From: Rhizobiales bacterium SYSU XM002
GTDB taxonomy: Bacteria > Pseudomonadota > Alphaproteobacteria > Rhizobiales > Beijerinckiaceae
Assembly (NCBI GenBank): GCA_009846685.1
Contig: VWVY01000006.1
Location: 62,001-126,000, forward strand
Direction of reading: 5' to 3'
DNA length: 64,000 nt
Shown: positions 44,444-52,500 of the stretch, piece after piece
Position numbering within the stretch: position 1 is the stretch's first letter
How the letters are laid out: every line of letters starts with the position of its first letter
Made by a program: the position numbers and the translations under genes
The notes under the pieces: model-generated
The model's database searches: none
What the model was told of the DNA's origin: nothing
Seen by the model: only the letters and a program-made list of their open reading frames with translations

Positions 44444-45877
44444 TCACCGCACCAGCACGTTCCGGAACGACCAAGGCTCGTTGTAATCGACATCTTCCGG
44501 GAAGAGCTTCTCGCGGTCCGTCGTCGGATTCCAGTCGGTGTAGAACCCCTGCACCGGACCGAGATAGGGCATCTGCACTTCGAGGCAGCGCTTGTAATCC
44601 ATCTCGTCGGCCTCGACGATGCCGGCATTCGGGTTCTCAAGCGCCCAGACCATGCCGGCGAGCACGGCGGAGGTCACCTGCATGCCGGTCGCGTTCTGAT
44701 AGGGAGCGATCCTGCGCGTCTCCTCGATCGAGAGCTGCGAGCCATACCAGTAGGCGTTGTTCTTGTGGCCGAACAGCAGCACGCCAAGCTCGTCGATGCC
44801 GTCGACAATCTCGTTCTCGTCAAGAATGTGGTGCTCCGGCTGGATATGCCCGCCGTTGCCGAAGAGTTCGTGCAAGCTGAGCACAGCATCGTTCGCCGGA
44901 TGGTAAGCGTAATGACAGGTCGGGCGGAACACCGCCTTCCCTGCCCCATCGCGCACGGTGTAGTAATCCGCGATCGAGATCGACTCGTTGTGCGTCACCA
45001 GGAAGCCGTACTGCGCGCCGAGTGTCGGGCACCACGAGCGCACCCGCGTGTTCGCACCGGGCTGGAGCAGGTAGATCGCCGCGCCGCAGCCCGTCTCGTG
45101 GGTGCGGCCGTTCTCCGGCATCCATTTCTCGTGCGTGCCCCAGCCGAGTTCGGCCGGCTGCATGCCTTCCGAAAGGAAGCCCTCGACCGACCAGGTATTG
45201 ACGAACACATTCGCCGGCTTCGGCTGCTTGGCCCGCTGGGTGTCGCGTTCGGCGATGTGGACGCCCTTGACGCCCGCCTCACGCATCAGCTTCGCCCAGC
45301 CCTCGCGGGTGGTCGGCTCCTCGAACTGCATGCCGAGGTCAGAGGCGATGTTAACCAGTGCCTGCTTGACGAACCACGACACCATTCCCGGATTGGCGCC
45401 ACAGGTCGAAACCGCGGTCGTGCCACCGGGCTTGCGGCGCTTGGCGGCGAGCATCGTCTCGCGCAGCGCGTAATTGGTGCGCGCGGCCGGACCCGCCGAG
45501 GTATCCCAGTAGAAGCCGACCCACGGCTCGACCACGGTGTCGATATAGAGCACACCGATCTCGCGGCAGAACTCCATGAGGTCGACCGAGGAGGTATCGA
45601 CCGAGAGGTTGACGCAGAACCCCTGCCCGCCGCCTTCCGTCAGCAGCGGCTTGAGCAGGTCGCGATAGTTCTCGCGCGTCACCGCCGCCTGCACGAAGCG
45701 GATACCGCGCTCGTCGAGCAGCTTGCGATCGGCATCATCGGGATCGATCACCACGAAGCGCGACTTGTCGAACTTGAAATGCCGTTCGATCAGCGGGAGG
45801 GTTCCGCGTCCGATCGAGCCGAAGCCGATCATGACGATGGGGCCGGAAATCGTGCCGTGGATGGGCCAATCGGTCAT
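44444..45877 (-). CDS. hss: Homospermidine synthase
   Basis: A 477-residue NAD-dependent enzyme, exactly the size of the Blastochloris viridis enzyme. The N-terminal Rossmann motif is GFGSIGRGTLP (about 18-28). Other landmarks are SVDTSSVDLMEFCREIGVLY, DTVVEPWVGFYWDTS, TCGANPGMVSWFVKQAL and VEPWVGFYWDTSAGPAARTN. It condenses two putrescines (or putrescine plus spermidine) to homospermidine, the main long polyamine of many Rhizobiales. It is third gene in the direction of transcription after ornithine decarboxylase and a GNAT gene. Confidence 0.95.
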   Translation of the reverse strand: MTDWPIHGTISGPIVMIGFGSIGRGTLPLIERHFKFDKSRFVVIDPDDADRKLLDERGIRFVQAAVTRENYRDLLKPLLTEGGGQGFCVNLSVDTSSVDLMEFCREIGVLYIDTVVEPWVGFYWDTSAGPAARTNYALRETMLAAKRRKPGGTTAVSTCGANPGMVSWFVKQALVNIASDLGMQFEEPTTREGWAKLMREAGVKGVHIAERDTQRAKQPKPANVFVNTWSVEGFLSEGMQPAELGWGTHEKWMPENGRTHETGCGAAIYLLQPGANTRVRSWCPTLGAQYGFLVTHNESISIADYYTVRDGAGKAVFRPTCHYAYHPANDAVLSLHELFGNGGHIQPEHHILDENEIVDGIDELGVLLFGHKNNAYWYGSQLSIEETRRIAPYQNATGMQVTSAVLAGMVWALENPNAGIVEADEMDYKRCLEVQMPYLGPVQGFYTDWNPTTDREKLFPEDVDYNEPWSFRNVLVR

Positions 45878-45910
45878 TTCGAGCGTCTTCCTTCAGTCTG
45901 GCAGCAAAAC

Positions 45911-45987
45911 GGAAAAAGCAGAGTGGTGCCCGCCTCTTGCAGGCGGATTGAAAAAGCGATGCCGTGCCCGCCTTTTGCAGGCGGGCA
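45911..45987. repeat. Two tandem copies of a hairpin element upstream of hss
   Basis: Two units of about 36 bp (period 38 bp) share AAAAAGC, then GTGCCCGCCT(C/T)TTGCAGGCGG. Each forms a GC-rich hairpin (second copy TGCCCGCC-TTTTGCA-GGCGGGCA, 45965-45987; first copy 45927-45947). On the minus strand each is followed about 10 nt later by TTTTT. They lie between the GNAT gene and hss and could act as attenuators or be a dispersed genomic repeat; no further copies were seen in this window. Confidence 0.6.
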
Positions 45988-46025
45988 TGGTCTTGCGTCA
46001 AGTCATTTTGGGGGGAGCAGTCTCG

Positions 46026-46589
46026 TCAGGCCGCCCGACGGCGGTCCGTCACCGGCTCCTCGCCTCGCAGCGGGATCGCACCCGTCGCCCGGACAAGGCC
46101 CGATGCCTTCCCGAGCGCACCGGCAGAGAGTTCGAGGCCGAGGAACCGTGCCGGATCGACCGGCCCCGGCAGCATCAGCCGCTCGACATGATGCCGCTCG
46201 AAGCCGAAGCGGTTGTAGTACGGCGCATCGCCGACAAGGATCACGGCCTTGTGGCCGATCTCCGCCGCCCGCGCGAGTCCGTGGCGGATCAGCGCACCGC
46301 CGAGGCCGCGCGATTGATGACCGGCATCCACCGCCACCGGCCCAAGCATCAGCGCCGGAACGCCACCGGCATCGACATGCCAGAAGCGCAAGGTCGCGAC
46401 GAGTGCGCCTGCCTCGCGAACCGCGAAGGCAAGACCATCGGCCGGCAAACGCCCCTCGCGCAGACGTTCGCAAGTTTTCGCGAAACGGTCGGGCCCGAAG
46501 GCACGATCAAGGAGGGCTTCCCGCGCGCCATGATCGGCGGGGGATTCGAGATCGAAGGATGTCATGAAAGAGTTCATGGCAAAATTCAT
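46026..46589 (-). CDS. GNAT-family N-acetyltransferase (YhbS-like)
   Basis: A 187-residue acetyltransferase with the acetyl-CoA loop QSRGLGGALIRHGL (Q/R-x-x-G-x-G) after the LGPVAVD strand, and GDAPYYNRFGFERHHVE in the last part, as in YhbS proteins. It lies between ornithine decarboxylase and homospermidine synthase, so polyamine acetylation is possible but not shown. The start at 46589 has GAGGAG 8 nt upstream; an ATG at 46565 is an alternative. Confidence 0.85.
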   Translation of the reverse strand: MNFAMNSFMTSFDLESPADHGAREALLDRAFGPDRFAKTCERLREGRLPADGLAFAVREAGALVATLRFWHVDAGGVPALMLGPVAVDAGHQSRGLGGALIRHGLARAAEIGHKAVILVGDAPYYNRFGFERHHVERLMLPGPVDPARFLGLELSAGALGKASGLVRATGAIPLRGEEPVTDRRRAA

Positions 46590-46679
46590 GGATGGTCTCC
46601 TCGCTTCGAGAGAAGACCCTCGCACCTTGCGGTCACCCAGGAGGGGCGCCGCACGCCGGACGGGATATTTCGGGAAAGT

Positions 46680-46700
46680 CCCCGCGCCTTCCGCGCGGGG
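46680..46700 (-). terminator. GC-rich hairpin after ornithine decarboxylase
   Basis: CCCCGCGC, 5-nt loop, GCGCGGGG (8-bp perfect stem) lies 18 bp downstream of the decarboxylase stop. On the minus strand it is followed by ACTTTCCC, a weak T-run, so termination is probably partial before the GNAT gene. Confidence 0.6.
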
Positions 46701-46718
46701 CGTTGCATCGGCCAAACG

Positions 46719-47852
46719 TCAGATGACGATTTGTCGGAGCCCGGACATGCCGTTGAAGTTCTGCGACGAGTAGGTCGTCGTATAGGCCCCGGTCCCCTCG
46801 ATCAGCACCTTATCGCCGATCTCAAGGCTGAACGGGAGCCAGTACGGGTCCTTCTCGTACATCACATCGACCGAATCGCAGGTCGGGCCGGCGAGCACGC
46901 AAGGAATCTTCTCGTCACCGTCATGCTCGGTGACGATCGGATAGCGGATCGCCTCGTCCATGGTCTCGGCAAGACCGTGGAACTTGCCGATATCGAGATA
47001 GACCCAGCGGATGTCCGACGGATCATCGGATTTCTTCGAGATGAGGACGACCTCGGTCTCGATGATGCCGGCGTTACCGACCATGCCGCGGCCCGGCTCG
47101 ATGATCGTCTCCGGAATGCGGTTACCGAAATGGGCGCGGAGTGCATCGACAATCGCCCGGCCGTAGGCCTGCACCGCCGGAATATCCTTGAGATATTTCG
47201 TCGGGAAACCACCGCCGAGATTGACCATCGACAGCGTGATGCCGCGCTCCGCCATTTCACGGAAGATCGCCGCCGCCGAAGCGAGTGCCGTGTTCCAGAC
47301 CAGCGGGTTGCGCTGCTGCGAGCCGACATGGAACGACACGCCATGCGCGACGAGGCCAAGACGATGAGCCAGCTCAAGAACGCGTGGCGCCATCTCCGGC
47401 ACGCAGCCGAACTTGCGCGAGAGCGGCCATTCGGCGTCGGCACCGTCGCAGAGGATGCGGCAGAACACCTTCGAGCCCGGTGCGGCGCGTGCGATCTTCT
47501 CGACTTCGGCCTCGCAATCGACCGCAAAGAGCTTAACGCCGCGCTCGTAGGCACGAGCGATATCGCGCTCCTTCTTGATCGTGTTGCCGAAGGAGATGCG
47601 GTCGGCGGTCGCGCCAGCGGCCAGCACCATCTCGATCTCACCGATCGAGGCGCAGTCAAAGCACGAGCCGAGCTTGGTGAGCAGCTCCAGGATTTCCGGC
47701 GCGGGGTTGGCCTTCACGGCATAGAACACGCGGCTGTCCGGCATCGCCTTGGTGAAGCCGATGTAGTTGTCGCGCACGACATCAAGATCGATGACAAGGC
47801 GCGGGCCTTCGTCACGACGAGTGCGGAGGAATTCGCGAATGCGATCAGTCAT
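46719..47852 (-). CDS. Ornithine decarboxylase, PLP fold type III
   Basis: A 377-residue alanine-racemase-fold decarboxylase of the eukaryotic/rhizobial ODC type. The PLP lysine is Lys47 in FYAVKANP. Other landmarks are FHVGSQQRN, LGGGFPTKY, IIEPGRGMVGNAG and the substrate cysteine in GPTCDSVDV. It decarboxylates ornithine to putrescine, the substrate of the nearby homospermidine synthase; activity on lysine is also known in the family. The ATG at 47852 has AAGGGG 8 nt upstream. The frame is open for another 178 codons upstream, but that part is the long leader and looks non-coding. Confidence 0.92.
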   Translation of the reverse strand: MTDRIREFLRTRRDEGPRLVIDLDVVRDNYIGFTKAMPDSRVFYAVKANPAPEILELLTKLGSCFDCASIGEIEMVLAAGATADRISFGNTIKKERDIARAYERGVKLFAVDCEAEVEKIARAAPGSKVFCRILCDGADAEWPLSRKFGCVPEMAPRVLELAHRLGLVAHGVSFHVGSQQRNPLVWNTALASAAAIFREMAERGITLSMVNLGGGFPTKYLKDIPAVQAYGRAIVDALRAHFGNRIPETIIEPGRGMVGNAGIIETEVVLISKKSDDPSDIRWVYLDIGKFHGLAETMDEAIRYPIVTEHDGDEKIPCVLAGPTCDSVDVMYEKDPYWLPFSLEIGDKVLIEGTGAYTTTYSSQNFNGMSGLRQIVI

Positions 47853-48361
47853 GGCAGCATCCCCTTCACGCGGGTTCTCTCCCGCATTGGCGATGAACGT
47901 TGGCTGGGAAACAGAAGCCCCGGACATCGCGCGGTGGAGGCGCGAGGAACGAAACTGCTGCATCCCATGCCGCGCGGGCTCCGGAGAGGAACCGTTACGG
48001 CAGTGACGCTGCGCCGTATGACGACTCGTACGCGGCCCGGATCGCATAGCGAAACGGAAACCGTTCGGAGAAGCCATCGTTTGGAAGGGGTAACCCCGAC
48101 CGCACGCCCGGCAAGATGGACAAGCCTCTTTAGTTCGCCGGACTTGGAACCCGGCTGAGACCAAAAAAGCCCGCTCCGTCGTTGCTTTGAGCTGCGTCAC
48201 CCGCTTCGGGCGGGGCCGCCGGTTTTCGCCTCCGGCTGCTGGTCCGTTCTTCAGGAGCTGGCTTAAGCCACCCCCCAACGACTGGCGTTTTTCCGGCCTC
48301 TTGTCCGGAGATCCGCCGACCAGCACGCAACCACAGGCACGTGCGAAATTGGGCAAGGCGG
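47853..48361 (-). ncRNA. Long leader of ornithine decarboxylase, speF-leader candidate
   Basis: A leader of roughly 500 nt separates a good promoter from the decarboxylase start. An alphaproteobacterial speF leader family is known upstream of exactly this gene, so an RNA regulator is likely here. Visible structure on the minus strand: a GCCGG/CCGGC hairpin (about 48236-48219), CCCGC pairing either with the next GCGGG (48214-48200) or with a second GCGGGC at 48174-48169 followed by TTTTTT (48168-48163), and GCCGGG/TCCGGC after that. The alternative pairings suggest attenuation. I could not match it to the family model, so the identity is inferred from position and size. Confidence 0.5.
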
Positions 48362-48390
48362 TGTATATGCGCTTCACCCCCGGCACGCAA
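48362..48390 (-). promoter_or_regulatory. Promoter of ornithine decarboxylase
   Basis: On the minus strand TTGCGT (48390-48385), 17-bp spacer, TATACA (48367-48362). It is the best sigma-70-type match in the 800-bp gap and places the start of transcription near 48355. Confidence 0.6.
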
Positions 48391-48542
48391 GCGAAACCGA
48401 CGTAAAGGGTGAAAAATTTTCGTGATCAGAAAATCCTGAATTTCTGCCGGGATTGCCGAGGGTTAGCTGAAGGGGCGTGCAGGCAGAAAATGACCCGAAA
48501 CCGGACAAGACGCAGAGCCATGGAGACCGATTCTTGTGGGTA

Positions 48543-48562
48543 ATTGCGCAGTGCGGCGCAAT
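48543..48562. promoter_or_regulatory. Palindromic operator candidate upstream of the MarR gene
   Basis: ATTGCGC-6 nt-GCGCAAT is a perfect 7-bp-arm inverted repeat, 93 bp before the MarR start. MarR proteins usually bind such sites to repress themselves. The rest of 48391-48654 shows no gene. Confidence 0.45.
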
Positions 48563-48654
48563 GTCATCCAATTGTCATCAAACTGTGACCATCAGAAGCG
48601 CGGTTTCAGGCAAGAGCAGCAATACAAGCGGCACGATCTTTGGGGAGCGCGACC

Positions 48655-49140
48655 TTGAAACATCCGGGGCGGAAATCCATCGGCTTCCAACTGGTTCTCG
48701 CCGCGCGGCTGCATCGCACCCGCATGGCGATCCTCCTCGACGAAATCGGGCTCTTTCCCGGTCAGGAACATGCCCTGCAAATTCTCGCCCAGAATCAGGA
48801 CGGGATGTCGATGGGTGACCTCTCCCGCGCGCTGCATGTCCGGCCACCCACTGCCTCCAAGACGATTACGCGGCTTGCCGGGCAAGGGCTGGTCGAGCGC
48901 GACGGGGCATCGCCTGACGGGCGCGTCGTCCGGGTCAAGCTCACCGACAGCGGTCGCGAAAAGCTCAAACGCATCGACGAAGCGACCGAACAGCTCGAAG
49001 GCGAACTCTCCGGCCTGTTCGACAACAAGGAGGCCCGACGGCTCCGCAAGGCATTGCGCCGGATCTCGCGCCATCTCGGCGAGGACATCGTCGCGGAAGG
49101 CGATCCGCTCGGCGAGGATGAGGTCGATACCGAGGACTGA
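48655..49140 (+). CDS. MarR-family transcriptional regulator
   Basis: A 161-residue winged-helix regulator. The recognition helix region is MSMGDLSRALHVRPPTASKT, and the wing is RDGASPDGRVVRVKLTDSGR. A C-terminal acidic tail (GDPLGEDEVDTED) is unusual in length. No ATG fits; TTG at 48655 has GGGGAG 7 nt upstream, and a TTG five codons earlier is the alternative. It is divergent from the ornithine decarboxylase and upstream of the 2-hydroxyacid dehydrogenase; either could be a target. Confidence 0.88.
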   Translation: MKHPGRKSIGFQLVLAARLHRTRMAILLDEIGLFPGQEHALQILAQNQDGMSMGDLSRALHVRPPTASKTITRLAGQGLVERDGASPDGRVVRVKLTDSGREKLKRIDEATEQLEGELSGLFDNKEARRLRKALRRISRHLGEDIVAEGDPLGEDEVDTED

Positions 49141-49285
49141 ATGGGTCCTGCCACACGGCTAACCGCAAATCGACCGTGTATTCAGAATGCAGGGTTGAAT
49201 CAGGCATCAGTTCGGGCTCTATTTCCTCTCGTAGGGGAAATTTGCGAATGCGCCGGGAAACTTCCCGCGCCCCGGAGGAAGCGAC

Positions 49286-50254
49286 GTGTCCGATTTCGAA
49301 GTTCTGTTCACCGGCCCGGTGATGCCACTCATCCGCGAGGGCATTTCCGCGCGGCTCAAGACCCATCACCTCCACGAGATTGCCGATAAGGATGGCTTCA
49401 TCGCCGCCCATGCGACACGCATTCGCGGGCTCGTCGGTGGTTCCGGTCACGGCAAGATTGATGCAAGCCTGATGTCGAAATTCGTCAACCTGAAGATCGT
49501 TGGCAATTTCGGTGTCGGCTATGACGGTGTCGACGCAAAATGGGCGGGTCAGAACGGCATCATCGTCACCAACACGCCGGATGTCCTCACCGACGAGGTT
49601 GCCGACCTTGCGATGGGCCTTCTTATTGCGACCGTCCGCCGCCTGCCGCAGGCCGATCGCTACCTGCGCGAGGGCAAATGGGTCAGCCAGGGGAATTTCC
49701 CGCTGACCTCCTCGCTGCGCGAGAAGAAGATGGGCATCCTCGGCCTCGGCCGGATCGGTGGGGCAATCGCAAAACGCGCCGAAGCATTCGGCCTGACGCT
49801 CGCCTATCACAGCCGTAGCGCCAAGCCGGAGATTCCCTACCGCTACTATGCCTCGCTCGTGGACATGGCCCGTGAGGTCGATATCCTGATGGTCATCGCG
49901 CCGGGTGGTGAGGCAACGCGCGGTATCGTCAATCGGGATGTTCTCGAAGCGCTCGGCCCCGCCGGCACGCTGATCAACGTCGCGCGCGGCACGCTGGTCG
50001 ACGAGCCTGCGATGGTCGAGATGCTGCAGAACGGCCGCCTCGGCGCGGCGGGCCTCGACGTGTTCGAGAAAGAGCCACACGTGCCCGAAGCCCTGTTTGG
50101 GCTCGATAACGTCGTGTTGCTGCCGCACGTCGGCTCGGCATCGCACTACACGCGCAACAAGATGGGGCAGTTGGTGGTCGACAATATCGTCAGCTTCGCG
50201 GAAGGTCGCGGACCGCTGACGCCGGTCGCGGAAACACCCTGGACGAAGGCCTGA
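49286..50254 (+). CDS. D-isomer 2-hydroxyacid dehydrogenase (glyoxylate/hydroxypyruvate reductase-like)
   Basis: A 322-residue NAD(P)-dependent reductase. The Rossmann motif is GILGLGRIGGAIA near residue 150, the catalytic Arg is in NVARGTLVDE, the Glu is in DVFEKEPHVPE, and the His is in LLPHVGSAS. The substrate-binding VGNFGVGYDGVD is of GhrB/GyaR type. It reduces glyoxylate or hydroxypyruvate, or acts on related hydroxyacids from sugar-acid breakdown. It starts at GTG 49286 with GGAGGAAGC upstream. It converges on the sugar-acid operon, with a terminator between. Confidence 0.9.
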   Translation: MSDFEVLFTGPVMPLIREGISARLKTHHLHEIADKDGFIAAHATRIRGLVGGSGHGKIDASLMSKFVNLKIVGNFGVGYDGVDAKWAGQNGIIVTNTPDVLTDEVADLAMGLLIATVRRLPQADRYLREGKWVSQGNFPLTSSLREKKMGILGLGRIGGAIAKRAEAFGLTLAYHSRSAKPEIPYRYYASLVDMAREVDILMVIAPGGEATRGIVNRDVLEALGPAGTLINVARGTLVDEPAMVEMLQNGRLGAAGLDVFEKEPHVPEALFGLDNVVLLPHVGSASHYTRNKMGQLVVDNIVSFAEGRGPLTPVAETPWTKA

Positions 50255-50272
50255 GGGCACCGCAAGATGATC

Positions 50273-50294
50273 GAGGCCGGATCACTCCGGCCTC
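50273..50294. terminator. Bidirectional hairpin between the hydroxyacid dehydrogenase and the sugar-acid operon
   Basis: GAGGCCGGA-TCAC-TCCGGCCTC is a perfect 9-bp stem with 4-nt loop in the 45-bp gap between two convergent genes. T-runs are poor on both sides, so it could serve either strand. Confidence 0.6.
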
Positions 50295-50299
50295 GCGCT

Positions 50300-51280
50300 T
50301 CAACTGACCACGCCGCCGAGTTCATCCTCGATATGCACCTTGAGGATGTCGTCGAACGTCTTTTCAGCCTTGAAGCCAAGCGCAACGGCGCGCTTTGCCT
50401 CGAAGCGGCGCGGCCACCCGGCAACGATCTTCTCGATGATCGGATCCCGCTCGCGCCGGATACGCGCGACGACCTTCTCGCCACCGATGCGCCGGAGCGC
50501 CTCGATCTGCTCCCCGACGGTGCAGGCGAGCCCCGGCATGGTGAGGTTGCGGCGTGGGCCGACCTTGGCACCGTCGATGGTAGCTGCGTGGATGAGGAAG
50601 CCGACCGCGGCGCGCGGGCTCGCATGCCAGTGCATCACATCCTCAGAAACGGGGAGAACGGCTTCCTTGCCCGCCAGCGGTTCGCGGCAGATGTTGGAGA
50701 AGAACCCCGATGCCGCCTTGTTCGGCAAGCCGGGACGGACGCAGATCGTCGGCAGCCGGATCCCGATTCCATCGAAGAAGCCCTTGCGGGTATAATCCGC
50801 CAGCAGCAGCTCCCCGATCGTCTTCTGCGTGCCGTAACTGGTCAACGGCGTATTGAAGAACTCATCACCGATCGCCTCCGGAAACGGCGCACCGAAAACG
50901 GCAATCGAAGAGGTGAAAACCACGCGCGGATTGTAGCCATCGCCGATGCGGCGGACGGCATCGAAGAGATGACGCGTGCCGTCGAGATTGATGCGATAGC
51001 CCTTCTCGAAGTCCGCCTCAGCCTCCCCCGAAACGATCGCCGCGAGGTGGAAAATCACATCGGGGCGTGACGAGACGAGTTTTTCCGCGCCGCCCTGAAG
51101 CGAGAAGTCCGAGGCGAGACATTCGCAGGAAAACGGCGCACCGGCAGGCGCAACCGGCATGACAATGTCATGGAGGATGGCACGCGCGATGGGGATCCCG
51201 CCGAGGCGTCCGTCCTTTGCGAGCCGTTCCGCGAGCTTGCGGCCAACCATGCCGGCAGCGCCGAGAATGAGAATTTTCAT
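50300..51280 (-). CDS. denD: SDR-type D-erythronate dehydrogenase-like protein
   Basis: A 326-residue extended SDR. The N-terminus is MKILILGAAGMVGRKLAERL, the catalytic Tyr-x3-Lys is in LTSYGTQKTIGE, and family blocks include GIRLPTICVRPG and the HWHASPRAAVGFLIHAA stretch seen in DenD-type enzymes. DenD oxidises D-erythronate at C2 in erythronate catabolism. It overlaps the preceding SDR gene by ATGA, and is the last gene of a six-gene operon. The substrate is inferred from family resemblance. Confidence 0.8.
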   Translation of the reverse strand: MKILILGAAGMVGRKLAERLAKDGRLGGIPIARAILHDIVMPVAPAGAPFSCECLASDFSLQGGAEKLVSSRPDVIFHLAAIVSGEAEADFEKGYRINLDGTRHLFDAVRRIGDGYNPRVVFTSSIAVFGAPFPEAIGDEFFNTPLTSYGTQKTIGELLLADYTRKGFFDGIGIRLPTICVRPGLPNKAASGFFSNICREPLAGKEAVLPVSEDVMHWHASPRAAVGFLIHAATIDGAKVGPRRNLTMPGLACTVGEQIEALRRIGGEKVVARIRRERDPIIEKIVAGWPRRFEAKRAVALGFKAEKTFDDILKVHIEDELGGVVS

Positions 51281-52023
51281 AGCGCAAAACCTCCGTCGGC
51301 GAGATGGATCTGGCCTGTCGTATAGCTCGACTCATCAGAGGCGAGATAGACGGCAAGCATCGCGATTTCCTCCGGCGTGCCGAGCCTTCCCATCGGCTGC
51401 CGGTCGATGAAAGCCTGCCGCACCGCCTCGAGACTCTGGCCGGTCGACTTAGCCTGCGTCGCGATCCGCTGATCGAGCGAGGGCGACTGGATCGTGCCCG
51501 GACAGATCGCGTTGGCACGAACGCCCTTGCGGATGAAATCAGCCGCCAGCGCCTTGGTCAGTCCGATCACCGCCGCCTTGGTGGCACCATAGGCATAGCG
51601 GTTCGGGATGCCGCGGACTGAGCCGGCACCGGACGCAATGTTCACAATCGACCCCGATCCCTTGGCCAGCATTCCGGGCAGAAAAGCCTTGGTCATGCGG
51701 TGCATCGACTTGACGTTGAGATCGAATGAAAAATCCCAGGCCTTGTCGTCCGTTTCCAGAATCGTTCCGTGATGAACATAGCCGGCGCAATTTGCGAGAA
51801 TATCGATTGGACCTACCTTCTCGGCAAAGCGGGCGACCTGCCGATCCGACAGAACATCGAGCTTCATCTTTTTTGCCCGGGCAATGCCATCCAGTGCTTC
51901 GCGGTTGAGATCGGTCGCGTAAACCGTCGCGCCCTCGCGAACGAAGGCTTCGGCGATGGCCCGCCCGATGCCAGCGGCTGCCGCCGTGACAACCGCGACC
52001 TTCCCCTTCAAACGCCCAGACAT
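51277..52023 (-). CDS. Short-chain dehydrogenase, DHRS6/BDH2-like
   Basis: A 248-residue classical SDR: nucleotide motif TAAAAGIGRAIA, NAG-like NCAGYVHHG, catalytic YAYGATKAA, and SPSLDQRI in the substrate loop. The closest family picture is DHRS6/BDH2 (sequences such as GFVHHGTVL and TPSLQERI are shared in pattern), whose bacterial relatives act on 3-hydroxybutyrate, 4-oxoproline or 2-keto-3-deoxy sugar acids. The sugar-acid context favours the last. AGGAGG precedes the ATG. Confidence 0.88.
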   Translation of the reverse strand: MSGRLKGKVAVVTAAAAGIGRAIAEAFVREGATVYATDLNREALDGIARAKKMKLDVLSDRQVARFAEKVGPIDILANCAGYVHHGTILETDDKAWDFSFDLNVKSMHRMTKAFLPGMLAKGSGSIVNIASGAGSVRGIPNRYAYGATKAAVIGLTKALAADFIRKGVRANAICPGTIQSPSLDQRIATQAKSTGQSLEAVRQAFIDRQPMGRLGTPEEIAMLAVYLASDESSYTTGQIHLADGGFAL

Positions 52024-52044
52024 CTCGTTTTCCTCCTGAAATTC

Positions 52045-52500
52045 CTAACTAATCTCTTTTCTCATATGCACGACACGCCTGTCCGGAAGCGTTTCGACCC
52101 CGGTGATGTCGAAACCGTGCCGTCCGTACCAGGCAATATTGTCGGTCAGCGGTTCGCCAGTGTAGAGCGTCAGCGCCTTCAGACCCTGGTCGCGCGCGCG
52201 CTGCTCGGCGAAATTGAGAAGACGATTGCCTAGCCCCCGGCCTTGTGCATGGGGTGCAACGGCAACGCTCCAGATCAGCAGCGCATCGTCATCGACTTCG
52301 AGGACGAGAGCACCATCCGGCTCTGTTTCCTTGCCCGTCAGCCAAGACTCTTTGCCGGCAACAATATCGCCGTATTCAGCGAGAAGCGGTAGAGGTTCCA
52401 CGCCAAGCAAGATCCGATTGCGAGCGAAGGCGTCACGCTGCAACGCCTCGAATACCGCGACATGGCGTGGCTCCGCCCGGTAACATCGGATCGTTGTCAC
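52045..52500 (-). CDS. GNAT-family N-acetyltransferase
   Basis: A 151-residue acetyltransferase with the acetyl-CoA loop VAPHAQGRGLGNRLLNFAE and late motif NIAWYGRHGFDITG. It starts at GTG 52500, overlapping the stop of the previous acetyltransferase by GTGA, and ends 21 bp before the SDR start. The substrate is unknown. Confidence 0.88.
   Translation of the reverse strand: MTTIRCYRAEPRHVAVFEALQRDAFARNRILLGVEPLPLLAEYGDIVAGKESWLTGKETEPDGALVLEVDDDALLIWSVAVAPHAQGRGLGNRLLNFAEQRARDQGLKALTLYTGEPLTDNIAWYGRHGFDITGVETLPDRRVVHMRKEIS

Noticed and set aside
44354-48158. Two overlapping plus-strand open frames of 737 and 811 codons
   Set aside because: They run antisense through fosX, hss, the GNAT gene and ornithine decarboxylase, whose motifs are all clear on the minus strand. 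No ribosome-binding site or domain was found.
48121-48160. tRNA-like stretch with a GGTTCCAAGTCC-type loop
   Set aside because: No acceptor stem or anticodon arm can be formed around it; it is better explained as a hairpin in the ornithine decarboxylase leader.
47853-48386. 178-codon N-terminal extension of ornithine decarboxylase
   Set aside because: The extra part is low in domain character, rich in Arg/Ser/Pro, adds nothing seen in the family, and covers a promoter and structured leader. AAGGGG favours the start at 47852.
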